Shown here: positions 10,035 through 19,689 of the stretch, piece after piece
Numbering within the stretch: the first letter of the stretch is position 1
Layout of the letters: the number at the start of each line of letters is the position of its first letter
NCBI RefSeq assembly: GCF_900111365.1
Contig: NZ_FOGZ01000017.1
Coordinates: 1 to 64,000, forward strand
Length of the DNA: 64,000 nt
Reading direction: 5' to 3'
Source: Propionibacterium cyclohexanicum
Lineage (GTDB): Bacteria > Actinomycetota > Actinomycetes > Propionibacteriales > Propionibacteriaceae
The notes under the pieces: model-generated
The model's input: the letters and a program-made list of their open reading frames with translations, nothing else
Told to the model about the DNA's origin: nothing
Databases searched by the model: none
Position numbers and translations under genes: made by a program

Positions 10035-10747
10035 CACTGGTATGGGCCCACCGCGGGGCGAGCAAGGCCGCCCCGGAAAACACCCTTCCGGCATTCGAGA
10101 GGGCGGCCGAGCTCGGCGCGGACGGCGTCGAACTGGACGTCCAGCGCACCGCGGACGGCGAGCTGGTCGTCTGTCACGACGAGCAGATCGACCGGACCAG
10201 CGACGGACGTGGCTTCATCGCCGAGTACTGCCTGGACGAGTTGCGCGGGTTCGACTTCGCCAACCACATGTCGGGCTTCGGCAAGCTCCCGATCCCCACA
10301 CTGGCGGACGTTCTCGACCTGCTCAAGGAGACCCCCCTCACCGTCAACATCGAACTGAAGAACTCCGTGGTGGCCTATCCCGGGATGGAGTCCCAGGTGG
10401 CCGAGCTGGTGCATCGCTGCGGTTGGGATGACCGTGTCCTCTATTCATCGTTCAACCACCGCTCGATGCGCGCGATGGCCGACCGCGGCTACCGCGCGGG
10501 CCTGCTCTACGAGACCGTGATGTGGAAGCCGCAGGAATACGGCGTCAAGCTGGGTGCTGCGGCGCTGCACCCAGCCGGGACAGCGGTGCGGCTCAACCCG
10601 CACTGCGTCCGCAAGGCCCATGGCCGCGGGCTGAGCGTCAACGTGTGGACGATCGACCAGCCCGAGCAGATCAAGGCGCTCGCCCATCTCGAGGTGGACG
10701 CGATCATTACGAATGTCCCCGATGTGGCGGTCGCCACCCTGCGCTAG
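10031..10747 (+). CDS. glycerophosphodiester phosphodiesterase
   Basis: Hydrolyses glycerophosphodiesters to an alcohol and glycerol 3-phosphate. It is a metal-dependent TIM barrel of 238 residues with the first catalytic His and metal site in WAHRGASKAAPENTLPAF, the second in ELDVQRTADGELVVCHDEQI, and the later Glu in VNIELKN. There is no signal peptide, so it is cytoplasmic. The ATG overlaps the SDR stop (ATGA), indicating translational coupling. No transporter for the substrate is nearby. Confidence 0.93.
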   Translation: MTLVWAHRGASKAAPENTLPAFERAAELGADGVELDVQRTADGELVVCHDEQIDRTSDGRGFIAEYCLDELRGFDFANHMSGFGKLPIPTLADVLDLLKETPLTVNIELKNSVVAYPGMESQVAELVHRCGWDDRVLYSSFNHRSMRAMADRGYRAGLLYETVMWKPQEYGVKLGAAALHPAGTAVRLNPHCVRKAHGRGLSVNVWTIDQPEQIKALAHLEVDAIITNVPDVAVATLR

Positions 10748-10785
10748 CGCAGCCGGGCTGATGTGCGATGGGCGCCCATCGCCGG

Positions 10786-10830
10786 TCCACGCTCTGCGAA
10801 TCCAGGCTCTGCGAATCCACGCTCTGCCGG
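10786..10830 (+). repeat. 15-bp intergenic tandem repeat
   Basis: TCCACGCTCTGCGAA is repeated three times with few changes (10786, 10801, 10816) in the 95-base gap between the convergent glycerophosphodiesterase and shikimate dehydrogenase genes. No hairpin function is obvious. Confidence 0.85.
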
Positions 10831-10842
10831 CCGGAAACCTCT

Positions 10843-11664
10843 TCAGCCGCGGGCAGCTACCGCCTGGCGGCACAGTTCCAGCAGGGGCTCGGCCTGCGGG
10901 CGCCGGCCCGTCATGAGCACCACCTGATCGATGGCCTGGTATACGAGCAGGTCGACGCCATCCACGTCGAGCGCCCCGGCAGCCTGCGCGGCGCGGCTGA
11001 GGTTCGTCGGGTAGTCGTGGTAGACGATGTCGAACACCACCGGCGTCAGTGCCGCGAGCTGCACCGCCCGGCTCGGCTCGAAGACCGTTGGCACGGTGGA
11101 TATCAGGATGTCAGCGGGGTGCTCGCCCAGGCTGTCGAGACTAGTCCAGTCGACCACCTCGACGTCGACGCCCAGAATGGCGGCAATCGGGTCGAGGCTG
11201 TCGTGGGCGCGCTGGACACTGCGGGCGGCCACCGTGATGGTGCTGACCCCCAGGGCCTCCAGCGCGGCAAGGGCGCTGCGGGCCGTGGCGCCCGCCCCGA
11301 GCACGATCGCCGTGCCGGCCTTCTCCACACCGTGGCTGGCCAGAGCCACCCGCATCCCGGTGACATCGGTGTTGTAGAGCCTGTTGGGATGCCCGAAGAC
11401 CAAGGTATTGGCCGCATTGAGGTCCTTGGCCCGCTGTTCGGCCAGCCCGTGCTCGAGCAGCGCCGATTTCAGCGGAGCGGTCACCGACAGGCCCACCCAC
11501 TGTGTCGTGCAGCTCGCCAGGAACTCGGGCAGCGCCTGGGGGGTCACGTCGAAGGACTCGTAGCTCCAGTCGCGCAGGCCGAGTTGTTCGTAGGCGGCGC
11601 GGTGCAGGATCGGCGACAGAGAATGCGCGATCGGGCTTCCGATGACGGCGCAGCGATGGGTCAT
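10843..11664 (-). CDS. aroE: shikimate dehydrogenase
   Basis: Reduces 3-dehydroshikimate to shikimate with NADPH (aromatic amino-acid pathway). Of 273 residues, the first half holds the substrate site: GSPIAHSLSPILHRAAY, LSVTAPLKSA with the catalytic Lys, NAANTLVF and NTDVTG. The second half is a Rossmann domain with VLGAGATARSALAAL. A GGAGG site precedes the ATG. It is transcribed alone, divergent from the lactonase gene. Some actinobacterial paralogues act on quinate or other substrates, so aroE is the best but not certain symbol. Confidence 0.88.
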   Translation of the reverse strand: MTHRCAVIGSPIAHSLSPILHRAAYEQLGLRDWSYESFDVTPQALPEFLASCTTQWVGLSVTAPLKSALLEHGLAEQRAKDLNAANTLVFGHPNRLYNTDVTGMRVALASHGVEKAGTAIVLGAGATARSALAALEALGVSTITVAARSVQRAHDSLDPIAAILGVDVEVVDWTSLDSLGEHPADILISTVPTVFEPSRAVQLAALTPVVFDIVYHDYPTNLSRAAQAAGALDVDGVDLLVYQAIDQVVLMTGRRPQAEPLLELCRQAVAARG

Positions 11665-11750
11665 GGGGCCTCCACAGACGGCGGGCTTCCCGCTGCACTC
11701 TACCGCCGCAGGCAGAGCACTCCTCGGTGGGTGCGCGGTAGTTTGGCGCC

Positions 11751-12800
11751 ATGGCCGAACACTTCTGCTGCATTGCCGGACGCCAGGCTGGCGTTGTCTC
11801 CGTGGTCCGCTTCGACGATCGGGCCGAGAGCGCCGAGATCGTCCATCAGCTCGCGGTGGGTGCCAAGCCGATGCCCCTCATCCGCGGAGCGGGCCCCCGC
11901 CGGCTCATCGTCGCTGCCGGCACCGATCCGGTCCAGCTCATCACTGTGGAGATCGATGAGCACGGCAAGCTGGACATCGTGGCGGAGGTGCCAGCGCCGT
12001 TCGCGCCGACCTCGATGGCGCTGAGTCCCGACCGACGGATGCTTGCAGCGGTCTGCTATCACTCCAGCGAGCTTGCGTGGGTGCCGCTCGGTGCCGGTGG
12101 CGAGATCGAAGCCGATTCCTGGCAGGTCCGTCCCAGCGGACGCCAGCCGCACTGCATCGTCTTCGCCCCGGACGGTCGCTTCGCCTACCGCAGCGAACTG
12201 GGGGAGGACCGTGTGGTGGGCATGCGCGTCGACTCCCGGGGGCTGGTCGACGAGGAGGCGCTGGGCGTGCAGTTCCCCCAGACCGCAGGTCCTCGGCACA
12301 TCCTCGTCGAGCCGGGCGGCGAGCATGTCTATGTGATCGAGGAACTGGGCGGCCAGGTGGTCCAGCTGAACAGGGATGTGCACGACGGGCGGCTCGGCAT
12401 CGTCGGCCAGGTTAATTACTACGAGGATTCCGAGCACCTGCGGCCCGGAGTCTACGTGCCGCCGCAGCGTAAGCCCACCGACGACGAGCAGCGCAATCGC
12501 CTCTGGGGCGCCGACATCGTCCTGGGTCCCGGCGCTCACTGGCTAGTGGCATCGGAGCGGCGGGCGTCCACCCTCACGCTCTGGGCGTTGGAAGCCGACG
12601 GCGGCTTCGGCGCCCGGCTCGACCATGTGGTCACCGAGAAGCAGCCTCGGGCGATCGGGCTGGTGGGGCCCCGTCACGTCGTGGCAGGTGCCGAGAAGGG
12701 CGACAGCGCACGCTTCTACCGGGTGGGCACGGCGCTTGAGCCCGTGGCCCAGCTCAGTGGGCTGGGTGGTCCCTCCTGGTTTCAGACCGTGCCCGCCTGA
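11751..12800 (+). CDS. lactonase family beta-propeller protein (6-phosphogluconolactonase-like)
   Basis: 349 residues with repeated beta-blade units, e.g. APTSMALSPDRRMLAAVCY, QPHCIVFAPDGRFAYRSELG and GPRHILVEPGGEHVYVIEEL, as in the YbhE/Pgl cytosolic lactonases. There is no signal peptide. The blades are easy to see, but the reaction is inferred from family only. The pentose-phosphate role is uncertain because no zwf or gnd is nearby. The ATG at 11751 lies 86 bases from the divergent aroE start. Confidence 0.8.
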   Translation: MAEHFCCIAGRQAGVVSVVRFDDRAESAEIVHQLAVGAKPMPLIRGAGPRRLIVAAGTDPVQLITVEIDEHGKLDIVAEVPAPFAPTSMALSPDRRMLAAVCYHSSELAWVPLGAGGEIEADSWQVRPSGRQPHCIVFAPDGRFAYRSELGEDRVVGMRVDSRGLVDEEALGVQFPQTAGPRHILVEPGGEHVYVIEELGGQVVQLNRDVHDGRLGIVGQVNYYEDSEHLRPGVYVPPQRKPTDDEQRNRLWGADIVLGPGAHWLVASERRASTLTLWALEADGGFGARLDHVVTEKQPRAIGLVGPRHVVAGAEKGDSARFYRVGTALEPVAQLSGLGGPSWFQTVPA

Positions 12801-12927
12801 GGCACTGCGGCGAAACCGGGGCGCAGGCAGGGACAGCCAGGCGCAGAAGCGGACCACTCCTGCGCCCGGTGTCCTCGTCGATGCGGTGCCCTCGTCGATG
12901 CGGTGTCGACTCGGCCGGTGGTGCGGC

Positions 12928-15363
12928 TCAGTCGGTGCTCAACGCCGCTGAGGGACTGATCCGTACAGCCCGGGCCGCGGGGATGAGCGAGGCGAGCCAG
13001 CCGGCGGCCAGGGCGACCACTGCGATGAGAGCCAGCCTGCCCCACGGCAGGGCGACGATGAGCGGGATCCCGCTCATCGTCATGAGGATCTTCGATCCGA
13101 CCAGCCCATAGAGGCCACCCAGCACCAGGCCAAGCACCAGGGCGACGGCCGAGATGCTCACCGCCTCCCAACTGATCATCGCGCGCACCTGCCGGCGCGT
13201 CATGCCGGTTGCCCGCAGCAAGCCGATCTCCTGGGTGCGTTCCAAGACCGACAGGCCAAGGGTGTTCGCCACCCCGACCACGGCAATGAGCACGGCAACG
13301 CCCAGGAGGCCGACGGCGACTGCCAGCAGAATGTCGATCACCTGGGTGAACAACTGGCGCATCTGGGCACCGCTGTCCACCTGTGCGCCGGGCTGGGAGG
13401 CGATGGCGCGACCCAGGTCGGCGGTCACGGTGTTCACACTCGTGCCGTCCGCATAGCGCACCCAGATCTCCTCGGGAGCCTGGGGGGCCAGCCGGGACAT
13501 GGTGGCGGTGCTCACCGCGAGCCCGGACGAATAGTCGCTCGACACCCTGACGGTGAGCGGGAGCTCATGGCCCTGGTAGCTCAGCGTGATCTTCTGCCCG
13601 TCATGGAACTCGGTATTGCTGGTACGTGCGGTCGTATCGTCCACACCGGTATAGCGCTCGGGGAAGCGGGTCACCTGCGCGGCGTGGGAGCTGACGCCCG
13701 TCACGGTGACATCGCTCGTCGTGGCGTCGTGGGTCACCTGCGCCCGCACGCTCGGCACGAGCGCCGCGTCACTGACGCCTGAAGTGCCGCGCACCGTTGT
13801 GAGCAAGGACTCATCGGCCCCTTGCGGAGTGGACACCACGGCGTCCTGGGGATAGTGCGAGACAAGCGTGCGGTCGGCGCTTGCCTGCGAGACCGCAGCT
13901 CCGACGCTGAGCAGGCTGATGAGGGTGACGCCGACGAGCAGGGCATTGGCCGTTGCGGCAGTGCGCCGCGGATTGCGCCGGGCATTGCCGACGGCCAACT
14001 CACCGGGCACACCGGATGCCCTCATGGGGCCGGCAAGCAGGGAGACCAGAGCGGGGATGAGCAGCCTGCTGAGCATGAGCACGCCGACGAAGCTGAGCAG
14101 TCCGCCTATCATCCCCACGGCGAGTCCACCGGAGGCCTCGGAGGATCCGCGGGTCGCTCCCCAGGCAAGCATCGCTGCGCCAGCGGCCACGAAGATGGCG
14201 CCAGGGACGATGCGGCGCAGCCGGACGGCGCCTGAGGCGCTGACGGCCAGCTCGGGCCTCAGGGCTGCCAGCGGAGCCACTCGGGTTGCGCTGCGCGCAG
14301 GGGCGAATGACGCCAGGGTGGTGACCACGAGGCCCACCAGCACCGGGACGATGACCGATGACAGGGACACGGTGAAGGGCAGTGGAGTGCTGATCGAGCC
14401 CTTGGCGAATTCTATGAACAGAGCTGCCAGGCCGAGGCCGAGACCAACGCCCACCACCGAGCTTCCCAGCCCGAGCAGCATCGCCTCGCCCACCACCATC
14501 CGGAACACCTGGTTGCGTGTCGCGCCGACGCAGCGCATCAGCGCGAGCTGACGGATCCGCTGGGTGATGAGGATGGCGAAGGTGTTCGTGATGACGATGG
14601 CCCCCACGAGAAGGGCGATGGCTGCGAAGCCGAGCAGCAGGCTCTGCAATGCATTGCTGTTGCCGGTGAGCTGCTTGACCAGGGTGCGTGTCTGGTCCGC
14701 GCCGGTTCGCACCGTGATGCCCTCGGCCGATGCTCCGGGCAGCTTCTCGACCTGGTCACGCAGCTGCGCGGGTTCGGTATTCGAGTCCAGGTAGACCTCG
14801 GAGTAGCCCTTGACTCCGGTGATCGCCATTGCGGTCGGCGCGTCGGCCATCACGAGCGGCATGTTCGGTGAACTGCTTGCTTCGTATCCCAGTTTGGCAA
14901 CGCCTACCACGGTGTACTTCTCGAGGTGGTTCGCCTCACCGGTCACACTGATCGTCGTGCCGAGCCCAAGATGGCCGTCGGTGCGGGCGGCCTCGTTCAC
15001 GGTGATCTCGTTGGGGGCATTCGCCCAGCGCCCGTCCACGATCTGGGTGTCGGCCGTTGGGGCGGGCTGGGATTGGATGGGAAGGAATTCGGGGACACCC
15101 TCGACCAGTGCCTGGGTGGAGCCGGAGACGATCTTGCGCGAGCCGGTCACCCCGGGCAGCGACGCGGCCGCGTCGGCAAACTCGGGTGTGATGGTGCTGC
15201 GACCAGCCGTGATGACCACCGCTGCGCCGTTGACCTGCCCGGCCGCCATCTGGCTGACGCCGGCGTTCAGGGAGGCGCCGAAGACGAGCGTCGCAGCGAC
15301 GAAGGCGACGCCCAGCACGATGGCCAGGGCGGCGCTGATGAGTTGACGGGGCTGACGCAGCAT
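12928..15363 (-). CDS. ABC transporter permease, FtsX/MacB type
   Basis: 811 residues with two FtsX-like modules. There is an N-terminal helix (LISAALAIVLGVAFVAATLV), a large extracellular part, three helices near 265-355, a further pair near 385-435, a second helix-extracellular-helices unit from about 475, and three closing helices. Its ATG shares one base with the ATPase stop (TGATG), so they form one transporter. Together with the two-component genes upstream it resembles antimicrobial-sensing exporters, but such permeases also export lipids or regulate wall hydrolases. Confidence 0.9.
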   Translation of the reverse strand: MLRQPRQLISAALAIVLGVAFVAATLVFGASLNAGVSQMAAGQVNGAAVVITAGRSTITPEFADAAASLPGVTGSRKIVSGSTQALVEGVPEFLPIQSQPAPTADTQIVDGRWANAPNEITVNEAARTDGHLGLGTTISVTGEANHLEKYTVVGVAKLGYEASSSPNMPLVMADAPTAMAITGVKGYSEVYLDSNTEPAQLRDQVEKLPGASAEGITVRTGADQTRTLVKQLTGNSNALQSLLLGFAAIALLVGAIVITNTFAILITQRIRQLALMRCVGATRNQVFRMVVGEAMLLGLGSSVVGVGLGLGLAALFIEFAKGSISTPLPFTVSLSSVIVPVLVGLVVTTLASFAPARSATRVAPLAALRPELAVSASGAVRLRRIVPGAIFVAAGAAMLAWGATRGSSEASGGLAVGMIGGLLSFVGVLMLSRLLIPALVSLLAGPMRASGVPGELAVGNARRNPRRTAATANALLVGVTLISLLSVGAAVSQASADRTLVSHYPQDAVVSTPQGADESLLTTVRGTSGVSDAALVPSVRAQVTHDATTSDVTVTGVSSHAAQVTRFPERYTGVDDTTARTSNTEFHDGQKITLSYQGHELPLTVRVSSDYSSGLAVSTATMSRLAPQAPEEIWVRYADGTSVNTVTADLGRAIASQPGAQVDSGAQMRQLFTQVIDILLAVAVGLLGVAVLIAVVGVANTLGLSVLERTQEIGLLRATGMTRRQVRAMISWEAVSISAVALVLGLVLGGLYGLVGSKILMTMSGIPLIVALPWGRLALIAVVALAAGWLASLIPAARAVRISPSAALSTD

Positions 15364-16100
15364 CAGCGTTCACCGGCTTCGAGAGGTCCGCGGGAGGAAT
15401 GATTGAGCTCGTCGGAGACGATCCGGCCGTCGGCCAGCTGCAGTACCCGATCGGCGTATCCGGCAGCGCGCGGATCATGGGTGACCATGACAATCGTCTG
15501 GCCGAGCTCGGAAACACTGCGGGACAAGAAGTCGAGGAGCTCACGGCTGGCCGTGGAGTCGAGCGCGCCGGTGGGCTCGTCGGCGAAGATCACCTCGGGC
15601 CGGGTGATGAGGGCGCGCGCCACGGCGACGCGCTGCTGCTGGCCCCCGGACAGTTCGCTGGGGCGATGAGCCAGACGGTCCCCCAGGCCCAGCACCCGTA
15701 CCACGGTGTCGAACCACTTCTGGTCGGGCTGGTTGCGGGCCAGCTTGAGTGGCAGCAGGATGTTCTGCCTCGCGGTCATCGTGGGCAGCAGATTGAACGA
15801 CTGGAAGACGAAACCGACCCGCTCGCGACGCAGCAGGGTGAGGGATGTGTCGTTGAGTGCTGTCAGCTCCACCTCGCCGATGAACACCTCACCGCTGGTG
15901 GCCTCGTCGAGCCCGGCTGCGCAGTGCATGAGGGTGGACTTTCCCGAACCCGACGGCCCCATGATGGCGGTGAACTCGCCGCGCCGGAAGTCCACCGACA
16001 CGTCGTCGAGGGCGGTGACGGCGGTCTCCCCGCTTCCGTAGATCTTGCGCAGGTGCACGGTGCGCACGGCTGCGAGCTGTGGTTGTGTGATGGCTGTCAT
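15363..16100 (-). CDS. ABC transporter ATP-binding protein, LolD/MacB type
   Basis: 245-residue ATPase with Walker A MGPSGSGKST, Q-loop FVFQSFNLLP, signature LSGGQQQRVAVARAL, Walker B VIFADEPTGALDS and switch His in MVTHDPRAAGYAD. The LNDTSLTLLRRERVGFVFQ region is characteristic of ATPases that partner FtsX-like permeases. ATG 16100 has an AGGAG site; an in-frame upstream ATG at 16148 lacks one. It lies 140 bases after the response-regulator stop on the same strand and could have its own promoter there. Confidence 0.94.
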   Translation of the reverse strand: MTAITQPQLAAVRTVHLRKIYGSGETAVTALDDVSVDFRRGEFTAIMGPSGSGKSTLMHCAAGLDEATSGEVFIGEVELTALNDTSLTLLRRERVGFVFQSFNLLPTMTARQNILLPLKLARNQPDQKWFDTVVRVLGLGDRLAHRPSELSGGQQQRVAVARALITRPEVIFADEPTGALDSTASRELLDFLSRSVSELGQTIVMVTHDPRAAGYADRVLQLADGRIVSDELNHSSRGPLEAGER

Positions 16101-16240
16101 GGACACTCCTGACATCGATGGGCGGGGCCGGTTGCCCGGAACACCCACAACAATGCTTGTCAGGGGTCTACTCGGGCATCAGGCTGAGGGTTGGTCGCGG
16201 GCTCCACCCACAGGGGGATGCCGGTGGCCGGTTTCGGGGT

Positions 16241-16924
16241 TCAGGCCCTGGGGTGCACCAGGCCGGCGTCATAGGAGAAGACCACCATGTGCACCCGATC
16301 GCGCAGGTGCAGCTTGCTGAGGATATGGCCGATGTGGGTTTTCACGGTGGCCTCACCGAGGAACAGCGCGGCGGCGATCTCGGTATTGTTCATGCCGCGC
16401 CCCACCAGGGTGAGCACCTCCCTCTCGCGCTCGGTCAGTGCCTGGATACGCGTTGTCGCGTCGCTGGGGTCTGCATCGTGCGGGAGGGCCGGCACGAACC
16501 GCTCCAGGAGCCGCCGGGTTGCGCTCGGAGCCACGACCGCGTCCCCGGAGGCCACTGCCCTGATCGCGGCGAGCAGTTCGGCGGGCCCGGCGTCCTTGAG
16601 CAGGAAACCCGAGGCACCGGCCTGGAGTGCCGCGTAGACGTATTCATCGAGGTCGAAGGTGGTGAGCACCAGCACCCGGGCCGAGCTGTGCGTGGCGATC
16701 TGCTTGGTCGCCGCGATGCCGTCGAGTACGGGCATCCGGATGTCCATGAGCACCACCTGGGGGGCAAACGGTGTCGGGGCGCTCAGCACGGCGTCCACCG
16801 CGGCCTGCCCGTCACCGGCCTCGGCCACCACGGTCATATCGCTCTGGGAGTCGAGCACCATCCGGAAGCCGACGCGCACCATCTCCTGGTCGTCGGCCAG
16901 CAGCAGGCGCACCGGATCGGTCAT
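16241..16924 (-). CDS. NarL/LuxR-type response regulator
   Basis: 227 residues. The receiver domain has acidic residues in LLADDQEMV, phospho-acceptor Asp near position 55 in VVLMDIRMPVLDG, Thr in VLVLTTFD and Lys in FLLKDAGPAEL. The C-terminal helix-turn-helix contains LTEREREVLTLVGRGMNNTE and EATVKTHIGHILSKL. It overlaps the sensor kinase stop by 4 bases, making the pair unambiguous. The likely targets are the adjacent ABC genes and its own operon. Confidence 0.94.
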   Translation of the reverse strand: MTDPVRLLLADDQEMVRVGFRMVLDSQSDMTVVAEAGDGQAAVDAVLSAPTPFAPQVVLMDIRMPVLDGIAATKQIATHSSARVLVLTTFDLDEYVYAALQAGASGFLLKDAGPAELLAAIRAVASGDAVVAPSATRRLLERFVPALPHDADPSDATTRIQALTEREREVLTLVGRGMNNTEIAAALFLGEATVKTHIGHILSKLHLRDRVHMVVFSYDAGLVHPRA

Positions 16925-18171
16925 GACCGTTCCTCCTCGTGGGGATCGTGTGACCCTACCGGCAGCGTAGCGATCACCTCGAAACCGCCATCCAGCCGAT
17001 CCCGGGCGGTCAGCTCGCCGCCGAAGGAGGCACTTCGCTCCCGCATGCCGATGAGGCCGTGCCCGTGCCCGTCGCCGGTGCCGCTTCCCCGGCCGTCGTC
17101 GCGCACCGAGACGACGAGCTGGTCGGGCCGATGGTCGAGCAGCACCCAGGCATGGGCGGCAGGCCCGGCATGCTTCATGACATTGGTGAGCGACTCTTGG
17201 ACGATCCGGTAGGCGGCGGTCTGTCGTGTCGCGCTCAAGGGCGGGTGAGCAGCGGGGTCGCCGCTCACCCGCAGTTCGACGGGCAGCCCCGAGGCTCGGG
17301 CGGTGGCGACCAAGGTATCCAGATCGGCCAGCTGGGGCTGGGGCGCGGTGTCCAGGGCGTCGCCGTCACGCAGCACACCGACCAGCGTGCGCGTCTCGCG
17401 CAGTGCCTCGCGGGCGGCCCCGCCGACGGTGGCCAGCGCGGACCTGGCCAGGTCCAGTCTGTTCTCGGCTGTTCCGGGCTGATCGAGGGCATAGCGCGCA
17501 CCGTCGGCCTGCACGACGATCACACTGAGCGAGTGCGCCACGATGTCGTGCATCTCGCGAGCGATCCGGGAGCGCTCCTGCTCGGCGGCCAGTTGCGCCG
17601 AGCGGTCGCGCTCCAGTTCCAGGGCCTCGGCGCGCTGGCGCAGGGTGGCGACGGTGGCGTGACGTTCGCGATTGAAGGCGCCCATCGCCCACGACGAGAC
17701 GACCACGGCCGTGAGGGCGAGGAAGCTGATGCCCAGCGCGATGAACTCGGACACGCCGGGATTGAGCCAGGAACTCCACCGTACGGTGGCCAGTCCTGCG
17801 CAGACGATGCCGATCCCCAGCCACAGATGTCCCTGGCGGCGGGTCCTGCCGTGCGCTGCCACGGCGTAGAGGAGGATCGGGACGAAGAAATTGGGCAGCA
17901 TCGGGCCCCGGACGGCGACGAGCTGCACCAGATGGGCGGGCACGATGAGCGCACAGGCGAGCGAGGGATTGGCGCGCCGCCACAGCAGCGGGACGAGAAA
18001 GCCGAGCGACCAGGCGATGCCCAGCGCAACCATCATCGGGTGGGGATTGTGCTGGATTGCCAGTTCGATGCAGTTGGCAAGAGTGAGGGGAGCGAGCACA
18101 ACGGCCCGGACGGCATCGCCCACCATCGGGCGCGCGCCGAACCAGTCGCTGATCTGCTTGACGCTCGGCAC
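16921..18171 (-). CDS. sensor histidine kinase, HisKA_3 type
   Basis: 416 residues. The N-terminal third has about five or six hydrophobic segments with only short loops, so the signal is probably sensed within or at the membrane. A coiled segment (about 175-205) leads to the dimerisation helix with phospho-His in REMHDIVAHSLS and the ATPase domain (ESLTNVMKHA, VRDDGRGSG, GHGLIGMRERSASFGG). It is the first gene of the module, with a GTG start. The intramembrane sensor layout beside an FtsX-type transporter recalls cell-envelope-stress sensors such as LiaS/VraS. Confidence 0.92.
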   Translation of the reverse strand: MPSVKQISDWFGARPMVGDAVRAVVLAPLTLANCIELAIQHNPHPMMVALGIAWSLGFLVPLLWRRANPSLACALIVPAHLVQLVAVRGPMLPNFFVPILLYAVAAHGRTRRQGHLWLGIGIVCAGLATVRWSSWLNPGVSEFIALGISFLALTAVVVSSWAMGAFNRERHATVATLRQRAEALELERDRSAQLAAEQERSRIAREMHDIVAHSLSVIVVQADGARYALDQPGTAENRLDLARSALATVGGAAREALRETRTLVGVLRDGDALDTAPQPQLADLDTLVATARASGLPVELRVSGDPAAHPPLSATRQTAAYRIVQESLTNVMKHAGPAAHAWVLLDHRPDQLVVSVRDDGRGSGTGDGHGHGLIGMRERSASFGGELTARDRLDGGFEVIATLPVGSHDPHEEERS

Positions 18172-18277
18172 CGCTCAAGCCTAGGCAGTGCCGGTGCGAG
18201 AGGTCCTCCCCCAGTGGGGGGAGCGCCCCTCAGGTCTGCGGCGGATGGCGGTTGCTGCCCCTGGGTCGGGCCAGCCC

Positions 18278-18919
18278 CTAGTCGACCAGCCCGTAGAGGC
18301 GATCCCCGGCATCGCCCAAGCCAGGGATGATGTATCCGTGTTCGTTGAGGTGCTCGTCGACAGCGGCCACCACCAGGGTGCACCGCACGTGCAGATGCGC
18401 CACGAGCTCGCGGAAGGACGCGATCCCTTCGGGGGCGGCGATGAGGCAGATACAGGTGATGTCGTCGGCGCCGCGCTCGGCGAGGAAATCGACGCAGCCC
18501 GACAGGGATCCCCCGGTGGCGAGCATGGGATCGAGCACGAAGCACTGGCGTCCGGACAGGTCCTTGGGCAGCCTTTCGGCGTACGTGGTGGGACGCAGCG
18601 TCTCCTCGTCGCGAACCATTCCCACGAAGCCGACCTCGGCGGTGGGCACCAGCCGGGTCATCCCCTCGAGCATGCCCAGGCCGGCGCGCAGGATCGGCAC
18701 GACCAGTGGCTTCGGCTCGGCGAGGCGGGTGCCAGTGGTTGTCGCCACGGGGGTGGTGATCTCGACCGGTTCCACCCGCACCTCGCGCGTCGCCTCGTAG
18801 GCAAGCAGGGTGACCAGCTCGGCGACGAGCGCCCGGAAGGTGGGGGATCGGGTGCTGGCCTCGCGCAGATGGGTGAGCTTGTGGGCAACCAACGGATGAT
18901 CGACGACTTTGAGTTCCAC
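18278..18919 (-). CDS. upp: uracil phosphoribosyltransferase
   Basis: Salvages uracil with PRPP to make UMP. 213 residues with [16 protein letters not shown] at the N-terminus, [14 protein letters not shown], the PRPP loop [12 protein letters not shown], and the uracil-binding end [15 protein letters not shown]. The GTG start ([10 protein letters not shown]) matches family length. It is monocistronic and divergent from the tadA pair; the 107-base gap must hold both promoters. No uracil permease adjoins it. Confidence 0.96.
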   Translation of the reverse strand: MELKVVDHPLVAHKLTHLREASTRSPTFRALVAELVTLLAYEATREVRVEPVEITTPVATTTGTRLAEPKPLVVPILRAGLGMLEGMTRLVPTAEVGFVGMVRDEETLRPTTYAERLPKDLSGRQCFVLDPMLATGGSLSGCVDFLAERGADDITCICLIAAPEGIASFRELVAHLHVRCTLVVAAVDEHLNEHGYIIPGLGDAGDRLYGLVD

Positions 18920-19026
18920 GCCCCCACTGTCCCATAAGGTTGGCGACGGGACATCTGAGCCCTCATCAGGGTGCGCTGGACAGCCCGGACATGGAATGCT
19001 GGGCGGGGAGCCTTGGAGGTTGTGAG

Positions 19027-19689
19027 ATGAGCGACGTTGACAAGACGCGCGACAGCGATGGTGCCGAGGACGTCGAGAGCTTGGAGAGCCTCGGTCACGA
19101 GAACGACTTCGACTCGGGAGTCGTCGCCGACGACTACGACGATCTCGACGACGACGTGCCCGACGACGATGACTCCGATGACGACCTCGACGATGACGAC
19201 GAGGAGTATGAGGACGCCTCGCCCGAGGAGATCGATTTCGTCGTTGCCATGTACCGCGAGGACGGGATGCCCACCGTCACCGAACTGCCCGAGGCCTGTG
19301 CCAACGATCTCGAGGAACTGATTGCGCAGCTTCGCCGGGTACCCGGCGACGTGGGGGCGCTCGGCGCGGTGAGCATCAATGGTGAATTCTTCGTCCTATG
19401 CCGGGTGCGCGGTCCTCAGGTACAGGTGCTGCTCAGCGATGTGGTGGCCTCGAACGACTGGCCGATCGCGCGTGATGCCGTGGACTTCCTCAATGTCGAT
19501 GTTCCTGACCCCGACGACGAGCCGGAGCCGGTCGGTGATCTCGACATCCTTGTCGACCAGGGCGTCAGCGAGTTCGAGATGGAATCGCTGGCCGGCGACC
19601 TGGAGGAGGACTCCGATGAGCTGGTGCGCCGGGTCGCCCACGACATGAGGTTCGGCACGGTCTTCGACAAGGCGATCGCAGGGCAGTGA
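19027..19689 (+). CDS. tRNA adenosine deaminase-associated protein, very acidic N-terminus
   Basis: 220 residues. Residues about 30-75 are almost entirely Asp/Glu (for example [18 protein letters not shown]). The remaining part is folded and neutral ([54 protein letters not shown]). The family is known in actinobacteria by its position next to tadA; its biochemical role is not established. ATG 19027 follows GGAGG at 19013. Its stop overlaps the tadA GTG by 4 bases, so the two are made together. Inference: it may assist or regulate the deaminase or handle a basic partner. Confidence 0.88.
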   Translation: MSDVDKTRDSDGAEDVESLESLGHENDFDSGVVADDYDDLDDDVPDDDDSDDDLDDDDEEYEDASPEEIDFVVAMYREDGMPTVTELPEACANDLEELIAQLRRVPGDVGALGAVSINGEFFVLCRVRGPQVQVLLSDVVASNDWPIARDAVDFLNVDVPDPDDEPEPVGDLDILVDQGVSEFEMESLAGDLEEDSDELVRRVAHDMRFGTVFDKAIAGQ

